Origin: Sphingomonas hankookensis
GTDB taxonomy: Bacteria; Pseudomonadota; Alphaproteobacteria; Sphingomonadales; Sphingomonadaceae
NCBI RefSeq assembly: GCF_028551275.1
Contig: NZ_CP117025.1
Coordinates: 3,092,001-3,156,000, forward strand
DNA: 64,000 nt
Reading direction: 5' to 3'
The notes beneath the pieces are model-generated. The model was not told the DNA's origin, ran no database searches, and saw nothing but the letters and a program-made list of their open reading frames with translations. This document shows positions 42,118-51,367 of the stretch, one piece after another. Each line of letters opens with the position of its first letter. The stretch's first letter is position 1. The translations under genes and the position numbers were made by a program.

Positions 42118-42870
42118 ATGATCGCGATCCTGTCCCCCGCCAAGACGCTCGATTATACGAGCACGCTGCCCGACCTGACGTGGAGCGCGCCGCGCTTTCC
42201 CGAGGAGAGCGGGCAGATCGCGCGCGGCGCGGCGCGGCTGGGCGCGAAGAAGCTGGGCGAGCTGATGCGGATTTCGCCCAAGCTGGCCGAGCTGAATGCC
42301 GGTCGGTATCGCGCGTTCGACGGTGCGGAGGAGCGGCCGGCGCTGCTGGCGTTCGCGGGCGACGTCTATGCCGGGTTCGACGCCAAGTCGCTGGAGACGG
42401 CGCAGTTCGATTTCGCGCAGGACCATGTGCGGATCCTGTCGGGGCTGTACGGACTGCTGCGGCCGCTGGACGCGATCAAGCCGTACCGGCTGGAGATGGG
42501 CACGCGCTGGGCGCCGGGGCGGGCGAAGGATTTGTACGCGTTCTGGGACGACCGGATCGCGGAACTGCTGGCGGAGGATGTCCGGGCGAGCGGATCGGAC
42601 GTGGTGCTGAACCTCGCCAGCCAGGAATATTGGCATGCGGTGGCGGGCAAGCTGCCGGGCGATGTGCGGGTGATCGAGGTCGATTTCCGCGAGGACGGGC
42701 CGGATGGGCCGCGCTTCGTCAGCTTCCATGCGAAGCGGGCGCGGGGGATGATGGCGCGGTGGATGTGCGAGCATCGCGTGATCGAGGTCGAGGCGATGCA
42801 GGGGTTCGATAGCGATGGGTATCGGTTTGCGGGGGCTGAGGGGGATCGGTGGATGTTCGTTCGGGGGTGA
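42118..42870 (+). CDS. yaaA: Peroxide-stress protein YaaA (UPF0246)
   Basis: A 250-residue DNA-binding protein that lowers free intracellular iron during peroxide stress. Conserved features: MIAILSPAKTLDY (1-13), YRAFDGAEERPALLAFAGDVYAG (about 62), LSGLYGLLRPLDAIKPYRLEMG (about 105) and VSFHAKRARGMMARW (about 200). Length matches the family. ATG 42118. The 253 bases upstream hold no other gene. Confidence 0.94.
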   Translation: MIAILSPAKTLDYTSTLPDLTWSAPRFPEESGQIARGAARLGAKKLGELMRISPKLAELNAGRYRAFDGAEERPALLAFAGDVYAGFDAKSLETAQFDFAQDHVRILSGLYGLLRPLDAIKPYRLEMGTRWAPGRAKDLYAFWDDRIAELLAEDVRASGSDVVLNLASQEYWHAVAGKLPGDVRVIEVDFREDGPDGPRFVSFHAKRARGMMARWMCEHRVIEVEAMQGFDSDGYRFAGAEGDRWMFVRG

Positions 42871-42900
42871 ATGGGCTTGGTCTTCCCCCTTGCCCCCTCC

Positions 42901-43021
42901 CCGTTTGCTTCGAGCGCAGGTTCGAGCCTGTCGAGAACCGTAGTCGAGAAGGAGCTGTCCCAAACGGCGCGTTCTCGACGGACGCTTCTCGACAGGCTCG
43001 AAGCTGCTCGAACCAAGCGGA
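42901..43021. repeat. Palindromic repeat, family D
   Basis: CCGTTTGCTTCGAGC at the left, GCTCGAACCAAGCGG at the right, with inner GGTTCGAGCCTGTCGAGAA and TTCTCGACAGGCTCGAA arms. Occupies the gap between yaaA and a convergent small gene. Confidence 0.75.
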
Positions 43022-43036
43022 GTTTGGAATGGCGGG

Positions 43037-43225
43037 TTACGAAAACACCGCGATCAGCCCCGCGATCACCGACGACCCGGCCAGCGGCCCGACGAACATG
43101 ACCAGCAGGAACAGCCCGATGCTGCCGATCATCACCCGTTCCTGCGGGCGGGTCAGCCGCGCCGGGGGCCTGGGCGGTTCATAGCCGTCGGGGGGCGGTG
43201 GCCAGGCGTTGGAGTCATAGAACAT
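43037..43225 (-). CDS. Small single-span membrane protein
   Basis: A 62-residue protein: a Pro-rich cytosolic head (WPPPPDGYEPPRPP), then one or two hydrophobic stretches (MIGSIGLFLLVMFVGPLAGSSVIAGLIAVF). ATG 43225 has a GGGAGAAG ribosome-binding site. It overlaps the next minus-strand gene by 11 bases. No function assigned. Confidence 0.7.
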   Translation of the reverse strand: MFYDSNAWPPPPDGYEPPRPPARLTRPQERVMIGSIGLFLLVMFVGPLAGSSVIAGLIAVFS

Positions 43226-43421
43226 CGCGCTTCTCCCGATCCCGCGCCGGTATCCGCGCGGCGACGACGATCGCCGCGCTGGACAACAGGATCGAGGATA
43301 CCAGCGCGCCGATCGACAGCAAACCGGCCGGGGTGACATGGACCCCTGCCCTTAGGCGCAGCTTGCGCCCGGCGCGCAGCGTCAGGTCGGCGGATTGCGG
43401 TTCGTGGAGAGCGTGGGGCAT
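43215..43421 (-). CDS. Small membrane protein
   Basis: A 68-residue protein with a polar N-terminus (MPHALHEPQSADLTLRAG) and one membrane helix (about 33-55, AGLLSIGALVSSILLSSAAIVVAA) followed by a basic end. The 11-base overlap with the following gene suggests co-expression. Ribosome-binding support is poor. Confidence 0.55.
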   Translation of the reverse strand: MPHALHEPQSADLTLRAGRKLRLRAGVHVTPAGLLSIGALVSSILLSSAAIVVAARIPARDREKRDVL

Positions 43422-43448
43422 GGCGCATCAACGCGGCAAGCCGCCGGG

Positions 43449-43829
43449 CTATCCCGCTGCGACGGGCAATGTCTTGCCGGTCGTCGCGTCCAGCCCGCGC
43501 GCCGTCGCGATGTCGAGCAACGTCGCGCCGATGACGAAGGCGATCGATCCCCAGATCGCGCGATTGCCGGGCGATTTGCGGGCGGCGAGCGCCAGCGCGC
43601 TCAGGTCCATCGCGTCGCCCGCCACCCGGTTCCAGACATTGGTCGCATGTGCCGGCGCGGCGAGCAGATTGGCCCCGGCGAGCAGTTCGCGCGCGCCGAA
43701 GCCCTTCACCAGCCCCTCATGGCCATCGGCATCCAGCGCGCGGGTGATCCGCTTCGATCCGAGCAGTTCGGCGGCGCCAAGCGCGATCGAGAATATGCCG
43801 AGCCCGAAGGCCAGCTTGCGGTAATCCAT
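43449..43829 (-). CDS. Membrane protein of unknown function
   Basis: A 126-residue protein with about four hydrophobic segments: LAFGLGIFSIALGAAELLG, FGARELLAGANLLA, a DLSALALAA stretch and GSIAFVIGATLLDIATA. The N-terminal half (LGSKRITRALD, then GFGARELLAG) resembles small membrane proteins found beside SRPBCC/cyclase genes. ATG 43829 follows GGAGGT. Confidence 0.75.
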   Translation of the reverse strand: MDYRKLAFGLGIFSIALGAAELLGSKRITRALDADGHEGLVKGFGARELLAGANLLAAPAHATNVWNRVAGDAMDLSALALAARKSPGNRAIWGSIAFVIGATLLDIATARGLDATTGKTLPVAAG

Positions 43830-43925
43830 GGTGAAACCTCCGGTGACGGTCGCCGAACGAACGATAGCCCGACCCGGCAAGTTCCGGAATATTTCATTAA
43901 CTTACAATAGCTTGATCAAGATCGG

Positions 43926-43957
43926 AAAAGGCGCCCCCGCTTACGTGGCGGGGGCGC
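43926..43957 (-). terminator. Terminator of pckA
   Basis: On the minus strand GCGCCCCCGC-CACGTAA-GCGGGGGCGC followed by CTTTT, 15 bases after the pckA stop. Confidence 0.88.
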
Positions 43958-43971
43958 TCCCTCTCCTGACT

Positions 43972-45579
43972 TCAGGCCGGTTCGGCGACGCGCGGGGCGG
44001 CGTCGCGCACCCCGGCGTCGACCGCATCGGCGAACTGCGCGAAGTTGGCGGTGAACAGGTCGACCAGCTTGGCGGCGGTGCGGTCATAGGCGGCGCCATC
44101 GGCCCAGGTCGACCGCGGGTCGAGGATCGCGGCGTCGACGCCCGGCACCGACACCGGCACCTGGAACCCGAAATAGGGATCAGTGCGGAATTCGGCGTCG
44201 TTCAGCGATCCGTCGAGCGCGGCGTTGAGCAGCGCGCGCGTCGCCTTGATCGGCATCCGCCGCCCCTCGCCATATTGGCCGCCGGTCCAGCCGGTATTGA
44301 CCAGCCAGCACGCGACATTGCCCCTGGCGATGCGCTCCTTCAGCAGATTGCCATAGACCGAGGGGTGGCGCGGCATGAACGGCGCGCCGAAACAGGTCGA
44401 GAAGACCGGCTCCGGCTCGGTCACGCCGATCTCGGTCCCCGCCACCTTCGACGTATAGCCCGACAGGAAATGGTACATCGCCTGGTCCGGGGTCAGCTTC
44501 GCGATCGGGGGCAGGATCCCGAAGGCGTCGGCGGTCAGCATCACGACGTTGCTCGGCACCGGCCCCATATTGTCGGCCGAGGCATTGGGGATGAAGTCGA
44601 TCGGATAGGCCGCGCGCGAATTTTCGGCGAGGCTGGGATCGTCGAGGTCGAGCACCCGCGTGTCCGGGTCCATCACGACATTTTCGAGGACGGTGCCGAA
44701 GCGCCGGGTCGTGGCGAAGATTTCCGGCTCGGCCTCGGCCGACAGGCGGATCATCTTGGCATAGCAGCCGCCTTCGAAATTGAAGACCGCCGTGTCCGAC
44801 CAGCCATGTTCGTCGTCGCCGATCAGCGTGCGGCTGGCATCGGCCGACAGCGTCGTCTTGCCGGTGCCCGACAGGCCGAAGAACACCGCCGTATCGCCCT
44901 TGGGACCGATATTGGCGGAACAGTGCATCGGCATGGTGCCGGTTTCGGGCAGCAGGAAGTTCAAGAGGCCGAACACCGACTTCTTCATCTCACCCGCGTA
45001 CTGCGTGCCGCCGATCAGGATCAGCTTTTCGGTCATGCTGACCGCGATCACCGTCTCGCTGCGGCAACCGTGACGCGCGGGATCGGCGCGGAAATTGGGC
45101 AGGTCGATGATGGTGAAGTCGGGGACGAAGCCCGCGAGATCGGCGTTTTCGGGGCGGACCAGCATCGTACGGATGAACAGGTTGTGCCATGCCAGCGTAT
45201 TGATGACGCGGACCTTCACCCGGTGTTCGGGCTGCGACCCGCCGAACAGGTCCTGCACGAACAGGTTCGGTTCGTTGACCAGCTCGGCAAGGAAATCGGC
45301 CTTCAGCGTGGCGAAATGCGCCGGGTCCATCGCGCGGTTGGTCTTGCCCCACCACACGGTGTCCTCGGTCACCGCGTCGCGGACCATGAACTTGTCCTGC
45401 GGGCTGCGGCCGGTGTGGCGACCGGTGGTGACGACCAGCGGGCCGTCCTTGGCCAGCCGCCCTTCACCGCGCGCGACCGCCAACTCGACCAGCTGCGGCG
45501 TGCGCAGGTTCCAGTGCACTTCGGCGCCGGTTTCGATTCCCATTGCGGCCAGGTCGTGTTCGGGCGTGACGATCGCCAT
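43972..45579 (-). CDS. pckA: Phosphoenolpyruvate carboxykinase (ATP)
   Basis: A 535-residue gluconeogenic enzyme converting oxaloacetate and ATP to phosphoenolpyruvate. Motifs: [13 protein letters not shown] (52-64), [13 protein letters not shown] with the Mn-binding Lys (about 189-201), P-loop GLSGTGKT (235-242), GDDEHGW (about 254) and NFEGGCYAK. It is divergent from chvI-chvG, a placement seen in many alphaproteobacteria where ChvI/ChvG influences pckA. The 376-base region 45580-45955 between them holds the promoters and a family A repeat. ATG 45579. Confidence 0.97.
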   Translation of the reverse strand: MAIVTPEHDLAAMGIETGAEVHWNLRTPQLVELAVARGEGRLAKDGPLVVTTGRHTGRSPQDKFMVRDAVTEDTVWWGKTNRAMDPAHFATLKADFLAELVNEPNLFVQDLFGGSQPEHRVKVRVINTLAWHNLFIRTMLVRPENADLAGFVPDFTIIDLPNFRADPARHGCRSETVIAVSMTEKLILIGGTQYAGEMKKSVFGLLNFLLPETGTMPMHCSANIGPKGDTAVFFGLSGTGKTTLSADASRTLIGDDEHGWSDTAVFNFEGGCYAKMIRLSAEAEPEIFATTRRFGTVLENVVMDPDTRVLDLDDPSLAENSRAAYPIDFIPNASADNMGPVPSNVVMLTADAFGILPPIAKLTPDQAMYHFLSGYTSKVAGTEIGVTEPEPVFSTCFGAPFMPRHPSVYGNLLKERIARGNVACWLVNTGWTGGQYGEGRRMPIKATRALLNAALDGSLNDAEFRTDPYFGFQVPVSVPGVDAAILDPRSTWADGAAYDRTAAKLVDLFTANFAQFADAVDAGVRDAAPRVAEPA

Positions 45580-45758
45580 GCTTGTTCTCCCTCGGGTATC
45601 GACTCGCGGACGGTGGACCCGCCCCGCGATTTGCGGTTGGTTTAGGCGCGGGGATGGTAGCCGTCAAACACGTTAAACAACATTATCGTCGTGATGTTTT
45701 GTGGTCGCGACCAATGGGTTAGATGTGGATTTATATGATATATGGCCGCCCTTTCTTC

Positions 45759-45841
45759 GTCACCCCGGACTTGATCCGGGGTCCCGCTTCTTTTTTCCGG
45801 CGTGGGTAAGAAGCGGGACCCCGGGTCAAGCCCGGGGTGAC
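45759..45841. repeat. Palindromic repeat, family A, between pckA and chvI
   Basis: GTCACCCCGGACTTGATCC to AAGCCCGGGGTGAC, with the GGGTCCCGCTTCTT / AAGAAGCGGGACCC inner arms complete. It lies mid-way in the 376-base divergent gap; the pckA-proximal 45600-45735 part is AT-richer and probably contains the promoters. No clear ChvI site was recognised. Confidence 0.85.
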
Positions 45842-45955
45842 GGTTGGGGGGATATCTCTCGCCAAAGAACGAATGTCCCTCGCTGCCGGCTCGGGGATTG
45901 AGCGTTCGCCCCCTTTCCCCTAACCGTCGAGCGTGATGCAGATGGACCTTGTGGC

Positions 45956-46666
45956 ATGACCGCGACGATCGCGCTGGTCGATGACGACCGTAACATCCTG
46001 ACGTCGGTGTCGATCGCGTTGCAGACCGAAGGGTTCGTCACGCGGGTCTATTCGGACGGCGAGGTTGCGCTGAAGGCCTTTGCCGAGAATCCGCCCGACC
46101 TGGCGGTACTCGACATCAAGATGCCGCGGATGGACGGCCTCGAGCTGCTGCGGCGGTTGCGGGAAAAGAGCCGGTTGCCGGTGATCTTCCTGACCAGCAA
46201 GGACGACGAGCTGGACGAGGCGCTCGGCCTTGCCATGGGTGCCGACGACTATATCGCCAAGCCGTTTTCGCAGCGCCTGCTGATCGCGCGCATCCGCGCC
46301 ATTCTGCGCCGCGCCGAACCGGCGCAGGCCGGCGAGCCGGGCAGTCCCGAGGGGAGCCCGCAGGCGGTACTGGAGCGCGGGCGGCTGGCGATGGACCCGG
46401 CGCGGCACAAGGTGACGTGGAACGGAGAGAACGTCACGCTGACCGTGACCGAGTTCCTGATCCTCGAAACGCTCGCCAGCCGCCCCGGCATCGTCAAGAC
46501 GCGCAACCAGTTGATGGACGCCGCCTATCAGGACGACATCTATGTCGACGACCGCACGATCGACAGCCATATCAAGCGGTTGCGCCGCAAGTTCCGGCAG
46601 GTCGACAAGGAATTCGATGCGATCGAGACGCTGTATGGCGCGGGGTATCGGTTTTCGGACGAATAG
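45956..46666 (+). CDS. chvI: Two-component response regulator ChvI
   Basis: A 236-residue OmpR-type regulator. Receiver domain with acidic pocket Asp 10/Asp 11 (LVDDDRNI), phospho-acceptor Asp 53 ([12 protein letters not shown]), conserved Thr 80 (FLTSKDD) and Lys 102 (YIAKPFS). The winged-helix DNA-binding domain (about 135-232) ends [16 protein letters not shown]. It is paired with the kinase at 46825. ChvI homologues control envelope, acid-stress and symbiosis genes. Confidence 0.93.
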   Translation: MTATIALVDDDRNILTSVSIALQTEGFVTRVYSDGEVALKAFAENPPDLAVLDIKMPRMDGLELLRRLREKSRLPVIFLTSKDDELDEALGLAMGADDYIAKPFSQRLLIARIRAILRRAEPAQAGEPGSPEGSPQAVLERGRLAMDPARHKVTWNGENVTLTVTEFLILETLASRPGIVKTRNQLMDAAYQDDIYVDDRTIDSHIKRLRRKFRQVDKEFDAIETLYGAGYRFSDE

Positions 46667-46715
46667 GGTGGGGTTGGTCGGCGGCGATCGCTCGCCTGCT
46701 TTCCGCCATGTAGCC

Positions 46716-46801
46716 GTACCCCCGCGCAGGCGGGGGTCCAGGGCCCCGTACGCACCCGGCGGTATTGCTTGGCTCTGGACCCCCGCCTGCGCGGGGGTAC
46801 G
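46716..46801. repeat. Palindromic repeat, family C (TACCCCCGCGCAGG type)
   Basis: GTACCCCCGCGCAGGCGGGG at the left and CCCCGCCTGCGCGGGGGTAC at the right, each arm itself a hairpin, around a GGGCCCCGTACG middle. It lies between chvI and chvG inside a presumed operon, so it is probably transcribed and may affect chvG mRNA. A relative is at 55921. Confidence 0.85.
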
Positions 46802-46824
46802 TCGGCGCGTGAGGGCACGCCACC

Positions 46825-48396
46825 ATGCCCCCCGCTGATCCGCCCGAGGACCTGCCGGTCGACGAAGGCGCGCTGTCGCTGCGCTGGTCGGGCCGGGTGT
46901 CGCTCACCCCGCGCATCCTGTTCGTGAACATCTTCGCGCTCGCGCTGCTGGCGGGCGGGTTCTTCTATCTCGACAGCTATCGCGCGCGGATCGTCGACGG
47001 ACGGGTGGCGCAGGCCGAGCGCGAGGTGCGGTTGATCGCCGAGGCGCTGGCGCTGCTGCCGCCCGACGACCGCACCGACGAGATGGTCAATTTCGCGCGC
47101 AAGTCGGGGCTGCGGCTGCGCATCTATGACCGGCGCGGGCGGCTGGTGGCGGACAGCCGCGCGCTGGGCGTGCGCAATTTCCAGCTGGTCGACCCGGACA
47201 AGGACGGCTGGCAACAGGATGCCGCCCGCGCGCTCGACGCCGGGATCGATACGGTGGTCGGCAACGACCGCGACCCGCTGTACCGCGAACGTGCCCCCGG
47301 GCGCGGCCTGCGCTGGCCCGATGTGGTGACGGTGCGCACCACCGGCGGCACGGCGGCGAGCGTGTGGCGCGCGCCCGACCGGACGCCGGTGGTCACCGCC
47401 GCCGCGCCGCTGCCCGAGGATCGGGTGCTGATGGCGACGGTCAACGCGCGCGACATCACCTCGACCGTCAGGACCGAGCGGGCGCGGTTGAGCCTGGTGC
47501 TGGCGGTCGCGTTTCTGCTGTCGGTGCTGCTGTCGCTGTTCCTTGCGCGCACCATCGTCCGGCCGATGCGGATGCTGGCCCGCGCCGCGATCCGGGTGCG
47601 GCTCGGTCGCGCGCGCGAGGTCGTCGTGCCGCGCCTGCCCAGCCGCCGCGACGAGATCGGGATGCTCGCCCGCGCACTGTCCGACATGACCAGCGCGCTG
47701 CGCAGCCGGATCGACGCGACCGAAGCCTTCGCCGCCGATGTGACGCACGAATTGAAGAACCCGCTGGCCTCGCTGCGGTCGGCGGTCGACGGGTTGGGTG
47801 CGGTCAAGGACCCCGAGCTGCGCGCGCAGCTGCTGGCGATCGTGCAGGACGATGTGCACCGGCTCGACCGGCTGATTACCGATATCTCCGACGCGTCGCG
47901 GCTGGATGCGCAGCTGGCACGGGCGAAGTTCGAGGCGGTCGATCTGGGCGCGCTGATCGGCGCGCTGGTCGCCTATCGCACCGAACGCGGGATCGCGCGC
48001 GGCGTGACGCTGCATTTCGACCCGGACGAGCCGCTGGTGGTGCATGGCGAGGGTGCGCGGCTGGAGCGGGTGTTCGCCAATCTGATCGACAATGCCATCT
48101 CCTTCTCGCCCCCCGGCGGCACGGTGAGGATCGCGGGCACCAACGACGGCGACCTGATCGAGATCGAGGTGGTCGACGAAGGCCCGGGCGTCCCCCCCGA
48201 ACAGCGCGAGGCGGTGTTTCGCCGCTTCCATTCGGTGCGACCGGGCGACGAGGCTTTCGGACGACATTCCGGCCTTGGCCTTGCCATCGCGCGGACCATC
48301 GTCGAAGGGCATGGCGGTATGATCGCCGCAGAATCACGCAGGGACCACCGCGACGGCGCGCGCTTCGTCGTGCAGCTGCCGGTGGCCGGCGCATGA
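46825..48396 (+). CDS. chvG: Sensor histidine kinase ChvG (ExoS-like)
   Basis: A 523-residue membrane kinase: first helix about 28-48 (TPRILFVNIFALALLAGGFF), a periplasmic sensor domain (about 50-220), second helix about 222-242, HAMP (about 243-295), HisKA with His 308 (DVTHELKNPLASLRSA), and HATPase with N-box VFANLIDNAISF and G-boxes DEGPGVP and HSGLGLAIARTIVEGHGG. All phosphotransfer motifs are intact. It overlaps hprK by 4 bases, tying it to the regulatory PTS genes. Confidence 0.93.
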   Translation: MPPADPPEDLPVDEGALSLRWSGRVSLTPRILFVNIFALALLAGGFFYLDSYRARIVDGRVAQAEREVRLIAEALALLPPDDRTDEMVNFARKSGLRLRIYDRRGRLVADSRALGVRNFQLVDPDKDGWQQDAARALDAGIDTVVGNDRDPLYRERAPGRGLRWPDVVTVRTTGGTAASVWRAPDRTPVVTAAAPLPEDRVLMATVNARDITSTVRTERARLSLVLAVAFLLSVLLSLFLARTIVRPMRMLARAAIRVRLGRAREVVVPRLPSRRDEIGMLARALSDMTSALRSRIDATEAFAADVTHELKNPLASLRSAVDGLGAVKDPELRAQLLAIVQDDVHRLDRLITDISDASRLDAQLARAKFEAVDLGALIGALVAYRTERGIARGVTLHFDPDEPLVVHGEGARLERVFANLIDNAISFSPPGGTVRIAGTNDGDLIEIEVVDEGPGVPPEQREAVFRRFHSVRPGDEAFGRHSGLGLAIARTIVEGHGGMIAAESRRDHRDGARFVVQLPVAGA

Positions 48397-48815
48397 GCGA
48401 CGAGCCTCCGCAAACCGTGCATGCCTCGTGCGTCGCGATCGACGGGCGGGGCGTGCTGATCGCCGGGCCGTCGGGGGCGGGCAAGTCCGACCTGACGCTG
48501 CGGCTGATCGATGCCGGCGCGATGCTGGTCAGCGACGACTATACGTTGCTGACGGCGCGGGACGGTGTGCTGCGCGCCGCGCCGCCCGCGACCATCGCCG
48601 GGCGGATCGAGGTGCGCGGGATCGGTATCGTCGAACGCCCCTATGTCCGCGATGTGCCGGTTGCGCTGTGGATCGCATCCGGCACGCCCGAGCGGATGCC
48701 CGAGGCTATGACCCATGTCGTCGCGGGCATAGCGCTGCCCGCCTATACCATGGCATTGCTGGAGGCATCGGCCCCGGCCCGACTCCACCTCATGCTCGAC
48801 AGGATCGCCCGATGA
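48393..48815 (+). CDS. hprK: HPr kinase/phosphorylase, short alphaproteobacterial form
   Basis: A 140-residue protein, only the C-terminal kinase domain of the full-length Gram-positive enzyme (about 310 residues), as usual in alphaproteobacteria. P-loop GPSGAGKS at 25-32, then LVSDDYTLL and the signature-like IEVRGIGIVERPYV (about 71-84). It probably phosphorylates Ser 47 of the HPr encoded at 50133. ATG 48393 overlaps the chvG stop, and the stop overlaps rapZ. Confidence 0.92.
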   Translation: MSDEPPQTVHASCVAIDGRGVLIAGPSGAGKSDLTLRLIDAGAMLVSDDYTLLTARDGVLRAAPPATIAGRIEVRGIGIVERPYVRDVPVALWIASGTPERMPEAMTHVVAGIALPAYTMALLEASAPARLHLMLDRIAR

Positions 48816-49705
48816 TGCGTCACGCCTCCATCCTGCTCGTCACCGGCATGTCCGGCGCGGGAAAATCGACGGTGCTCAAGACGCTGGAGGACAGCGGCTG
48901 GGACATTGTCGACAACCTGCCGCTGCGCCTGCTCGGCAACCTGATCGCCGCCAGCCCGGCCGATGCCGACCGGCCGCTCGCGATCGGCATCGGCACCCGC
49001 ACGCGCGGCTTCGATGCCGAACAGATCGTCGCCGCGATCCGCGCCCGGCCCGATTTCGGGGTCAGCGTGCTGTTCCTCGACAGCAGCCAGGCCGAGCTGG
49101 AGCGCCGTTACAACGAGACGCGGCGACGGCATCCGCTGGCCAGCGACCGCACCGCCGCCGATGGGATCGAGAGCGAGCGCGAGGTGCTCGAACCCTTACG
49201 CGCCTTCGCCAACCGGTTGCTCGACACCACCAATTTCTCTCGTGCCGATCTGGCGCAATGGACGCGCGAGACCTTTGCCGAGCCGGACAGCAGCGATCCG
49301 GTACTGTCGGTGCTGTCGTTCGGCTTTTCGCGCGGGGTGCCGCGCAACGCCGATATCGTGCTCGACATGCGGTTCCTGCGCAATCCGCACTGGGACCCGG
49401 TGCTGCGGCCGGGTACGGGGCTGGACCCCGATGTCGCGGCCTATGTGCAGGCCGATCCGGCGTATGACGCGGCGATCGCTTCGTTCGAGACGATGCTGCT
49501 GACCCTCCTTCCCCGCTACCGCGCGGAGGGGAAATCCTATGTCACCATCGCGTTCGGCTGTACCGGCGGTAGGCACCGGTCGGTCCATGTCGCCGAACGG
49601 ATGGGCGCATGGTTGCGCGCACAAGGATTTTCGCCCACGATACACCATCGCGACCTGGGCACCGCGCCGCAGGATTCGCTGGAAGGCGCGAAGCAGGCGC
49701 CATGA
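48812..49705 (+). CDS. rapZ: RNase adapter protein RapZ (YvcJ-like P-loop protein)
   Basis: A 297-residue nucleotide-binding protein. Walker A GMSGAGKST (12-20), then DNLPLRLLG, a central FLDSSQAELERRYNETRRRHPL and the conserved C-terminal FGCTGGRHRSVHVAERM (about 250-266). Enterobacterial RapZ senses glucosamine-6-phosphate and directs decay of a small RNA; in alphaproteobacteria the role is less clear. ATG 48812 overlaps the hprK stop. Confidence 0.94.
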   Translation: MMRHASILLVTGMSGAGKSTVLKTLEDSGWDIVDNLPLRLLGNLIAASPADADRPLAIGIGTRTRGFDAEQIVAAIRARPDFGVSVLFLDSSQAELERRYNETRRRHPLASDRTAADGIESEREVLEPLRAFANRLLDTTNFSRADLAQWTRETFAEPDSSDPVLSVLSFGFSRGVPRNADIVLDMRFLRNPHWDPVLRPGTGLDPDVAAYVQADPAYDAAIASFETMLLTLLPRYRAEGKSYVTIAFGCTGGRHRSVHVAERMGAWLRAQGFSPTIHHRDLGTAPQDSLEGAKQAP

Positions 49706-50136
49706 CGGATGTAGGAACGACGACGAACATGATCGGCCTGGTTTTGGTGACGCACGGACGTCTTGCCGAGGAGTTCGTCGTGGCGATGGAACATGTCGTG
49801 GGTCCGCAGGAGCGGATCGGCACGGTCTGTATCGGTCCCGAGGACGATATGGAGGAGCGCCGCGCCGACATCGCCAAGGCGATTGCCGATGTCGATGCCG
49901 GTCAGGGCGTGATCGTGCTGACCGACCTGTTCGGCGGGACCCCCAGCAACCTCGCCATCTCGCTGATGGAAACCGGCCGGATCGAGGTGATCGCCGGCAT
50001 CAACCTGCCGATGCTGATCCGGTTGGGCGGCGCACGCAAGGCGATGAAGGTCGCCGAAGCCGTCGCCGCCGCGCGCGAGGCGGGGCGCAAGTACATCTCT
50101 GTCGCCAGCGAAGTGCTGGGCGAGGCGGCGGCGTGA
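49702..50136 (+). CDS. PTS EIIA component, mannose family
   Basis: A 144-residue protein with the EIIA-Man fold: phospho-acceptor His 18 (GLVLVTHGRLAEEF), LTDLFGGTPSNLAISL (about 73-88) and a NLPMLIRLGGARK segment. There are no sugar-transport PTS components nearby, so it probably acts as a phosphorylation-state sensor rather than in uptake. It overlaps rapZ and ptsH by 4 bases each. Confidence 0.92.
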   Translation: MTDVGTTTNMIGLVLVTHGRLAEEFVVAMEHVVGPQERIGTVCIGPEDDMEERRADIAKAIADVDAGQGVIVLTDLFGGTPSNLAISLMETGRIEVIAGINLPMLIRLGGARKAMKVAEAVAAAREAGRKYISVASEVLGEAAA

Positions 50137-50402
50137 GCGTCACCCGCACCGTCCAGATCACCAACCGCCGCGGGCTGCACGCGCGCGCGAGCGCCAAGTT
50201 CGTGACGATGGCCGCCGCCGCCCCGATCGAGGTGAGCGTCGAAAAGGACGGATCGCGGGTGACCGGCACGTCGATCATGGGCCTGATGATGCTGGGTGCC
50301 GCCAAGGGCGACCATATCACGATCAGCGCGTCGGGCGACGGTGCCGAGGCGGTGGTGGGGCAGTTGTGCCAGCTGGTCGAGGATCGCTTCGGCGAGGATT
50401 GA
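50133..50402 (+). CDS. ptsH: Phosphocarrier protein HPr
   Basis: An 89-residue protein with the active-site His 16 (NRRGLHARASAKF) and the regulatory Ser 47 (GTSIMGLMML), substrate of HprK. GTG 50133 overlaps the EIIA stop. EI (ptsP or ptsI) is not in the window. Together with HprK and EIIA it forms the regulatory PTS branch. Confidence 0.95.
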   Translation: MSVTRTVQITNRRGLHARASAKFVTMAAAAPIEVSVEKDGSRVTGTSIMGLMMLGAAKGDHITISASGDGAEAVVGQLCQLVEDRFGED

Positions 50403-50443
50403 GCGGGCGGGCGAACTGCTTCCCACCGTTACCCCGCCCCGCA

Positions 50444-50525
50444 CGTCATCCCAGCGAAGGCTGGGATCTCCTAGTGATAGGGCGCTACAGGAGCCGCTCG
50501 ATGCCCCAGCCTGCGCTGGGGCGAG
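50444..50525. repeat. Palindromic repeat, family B
   Basis: CGTCATCCCAGCGAAGGCTGGG at the left and GCCCCAGCCTGCGCTGGGGCG at the right, same type as the two copies inside the histidine kinase gene. It fills the gap after ptsH and may end or stabilise its mRNA. Confidence 0.8.
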
Positions 50526-50617
50526 GCTTATGGGAGGGCGGGGCGAAGAACGGCTAACCGCCTTTCCCAAATTTTTAGGGGTGGCCCCTCCCCCGCCCCG
50601 GCCATAGGCCGAACGCC

Positions 50618-51367
50618 ATGACCATGCCGGCCAGACAGGGCATCGACGCCCTGACCGAAAAGGAAAAGCAGACGCTGCGCCTGATCGTGCGTGGGCATGA
50701 TGCGAAGTCGGTCGCGGTGACGCTGGGGCTGTCGGTCCATACCATCAACGAACGGCTGCGGGACGCGCGGCGCAAGCTGATGGTGTCGAGCAGCCGTGAG
50801 GCGGCCCGGCTGTTGCTGGATGCCGAGACCCCCGAAAATCTGGGGGACGAAAGAACCGGGGAGGACGCGAGGAGCGCGGCGAACGATGTCGGACAGGCGC
50901 CGGACGACGGCGCGGCACCGGCGCGGCGCCGGCTGCCGGTTCTGATCGGAGTGATGCTGATGACCTTCGCCCTCGGCCTGCTGGCCCTGACCCTGATGCC
51001 CGGTGCGACCCAGGCCCCGCCGGCCGCCACGACCGCCCCCGCCACCGCGGCCCCCGATGCCGCGCGCCAGTTCCTCGAGTTGGTCGATGCCGGGCGGTGG
51101 AGCGAGAGTTACGCCCGTTTCGGTGCGGCGTTTCGCAAGCTGAACAGCGAACAGGTGTGGAGCGAGGTGTCGCAGCGCGTCCGCCCGCCGCTGGGCGCGG
51201 TGGTGTCGCGGACCTTGCAGGAGCAGGAAACCATTCCCGTGCCGCCCGCCGGCGTCGAAATGCTCAAGTTCCGCACCCGCTTCGCGACCGGTGGCGAGAA
51301 GATCGAGACGGTGACGGTGAATCAGGAGGGCGGCGAGTGGAAGGTCGTCGGGGTCACGATCGAATAG
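50618..51367 (+). CDS. Membrane-anchored LuxR-type regulator with DUF4019 domain
   Basis: A 249-residue protein: LuxR/FixJ helix-turn-helix at about 8-60 (LTEKEKQTLRLIVRGHDAKSVAVTLGLSVHTINERLR), a linker, one membrane helix (about 108-128, LPVLIGVMLMTFALGLLALTLM), a Pro/Ala-rich spacer, and a periplasmic DUF4019 domain (about 148-249, ARQFLELVDAGRWSESYARFG). The layout suggests a one-protein signal relay from periplasm to DNA. Its last 46 bases overlap an opposite-strand gene. Confidence 0.85.
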   Translation: MTMPARQGIDALTEKEKQTLRLIVRGHDAKSVAVTLGLSVHTINERLRDARRKLMVSSSREAARLLLDAETPENLGDERTGEDARSAANDVGQAPDDGAAPARRRLPVLIGVMLMTFALGLLALTLMPGATQAPPAATTAPATAAPDAARQFLELVDAGRWSESYARFGAAFRKLNSEQVWSEVSQRVRPPLGAVVSRTLQEQETIPVPPAGVEMLKFRTRFATGGEKIETVTVNQEGGEWKVVGVTIE

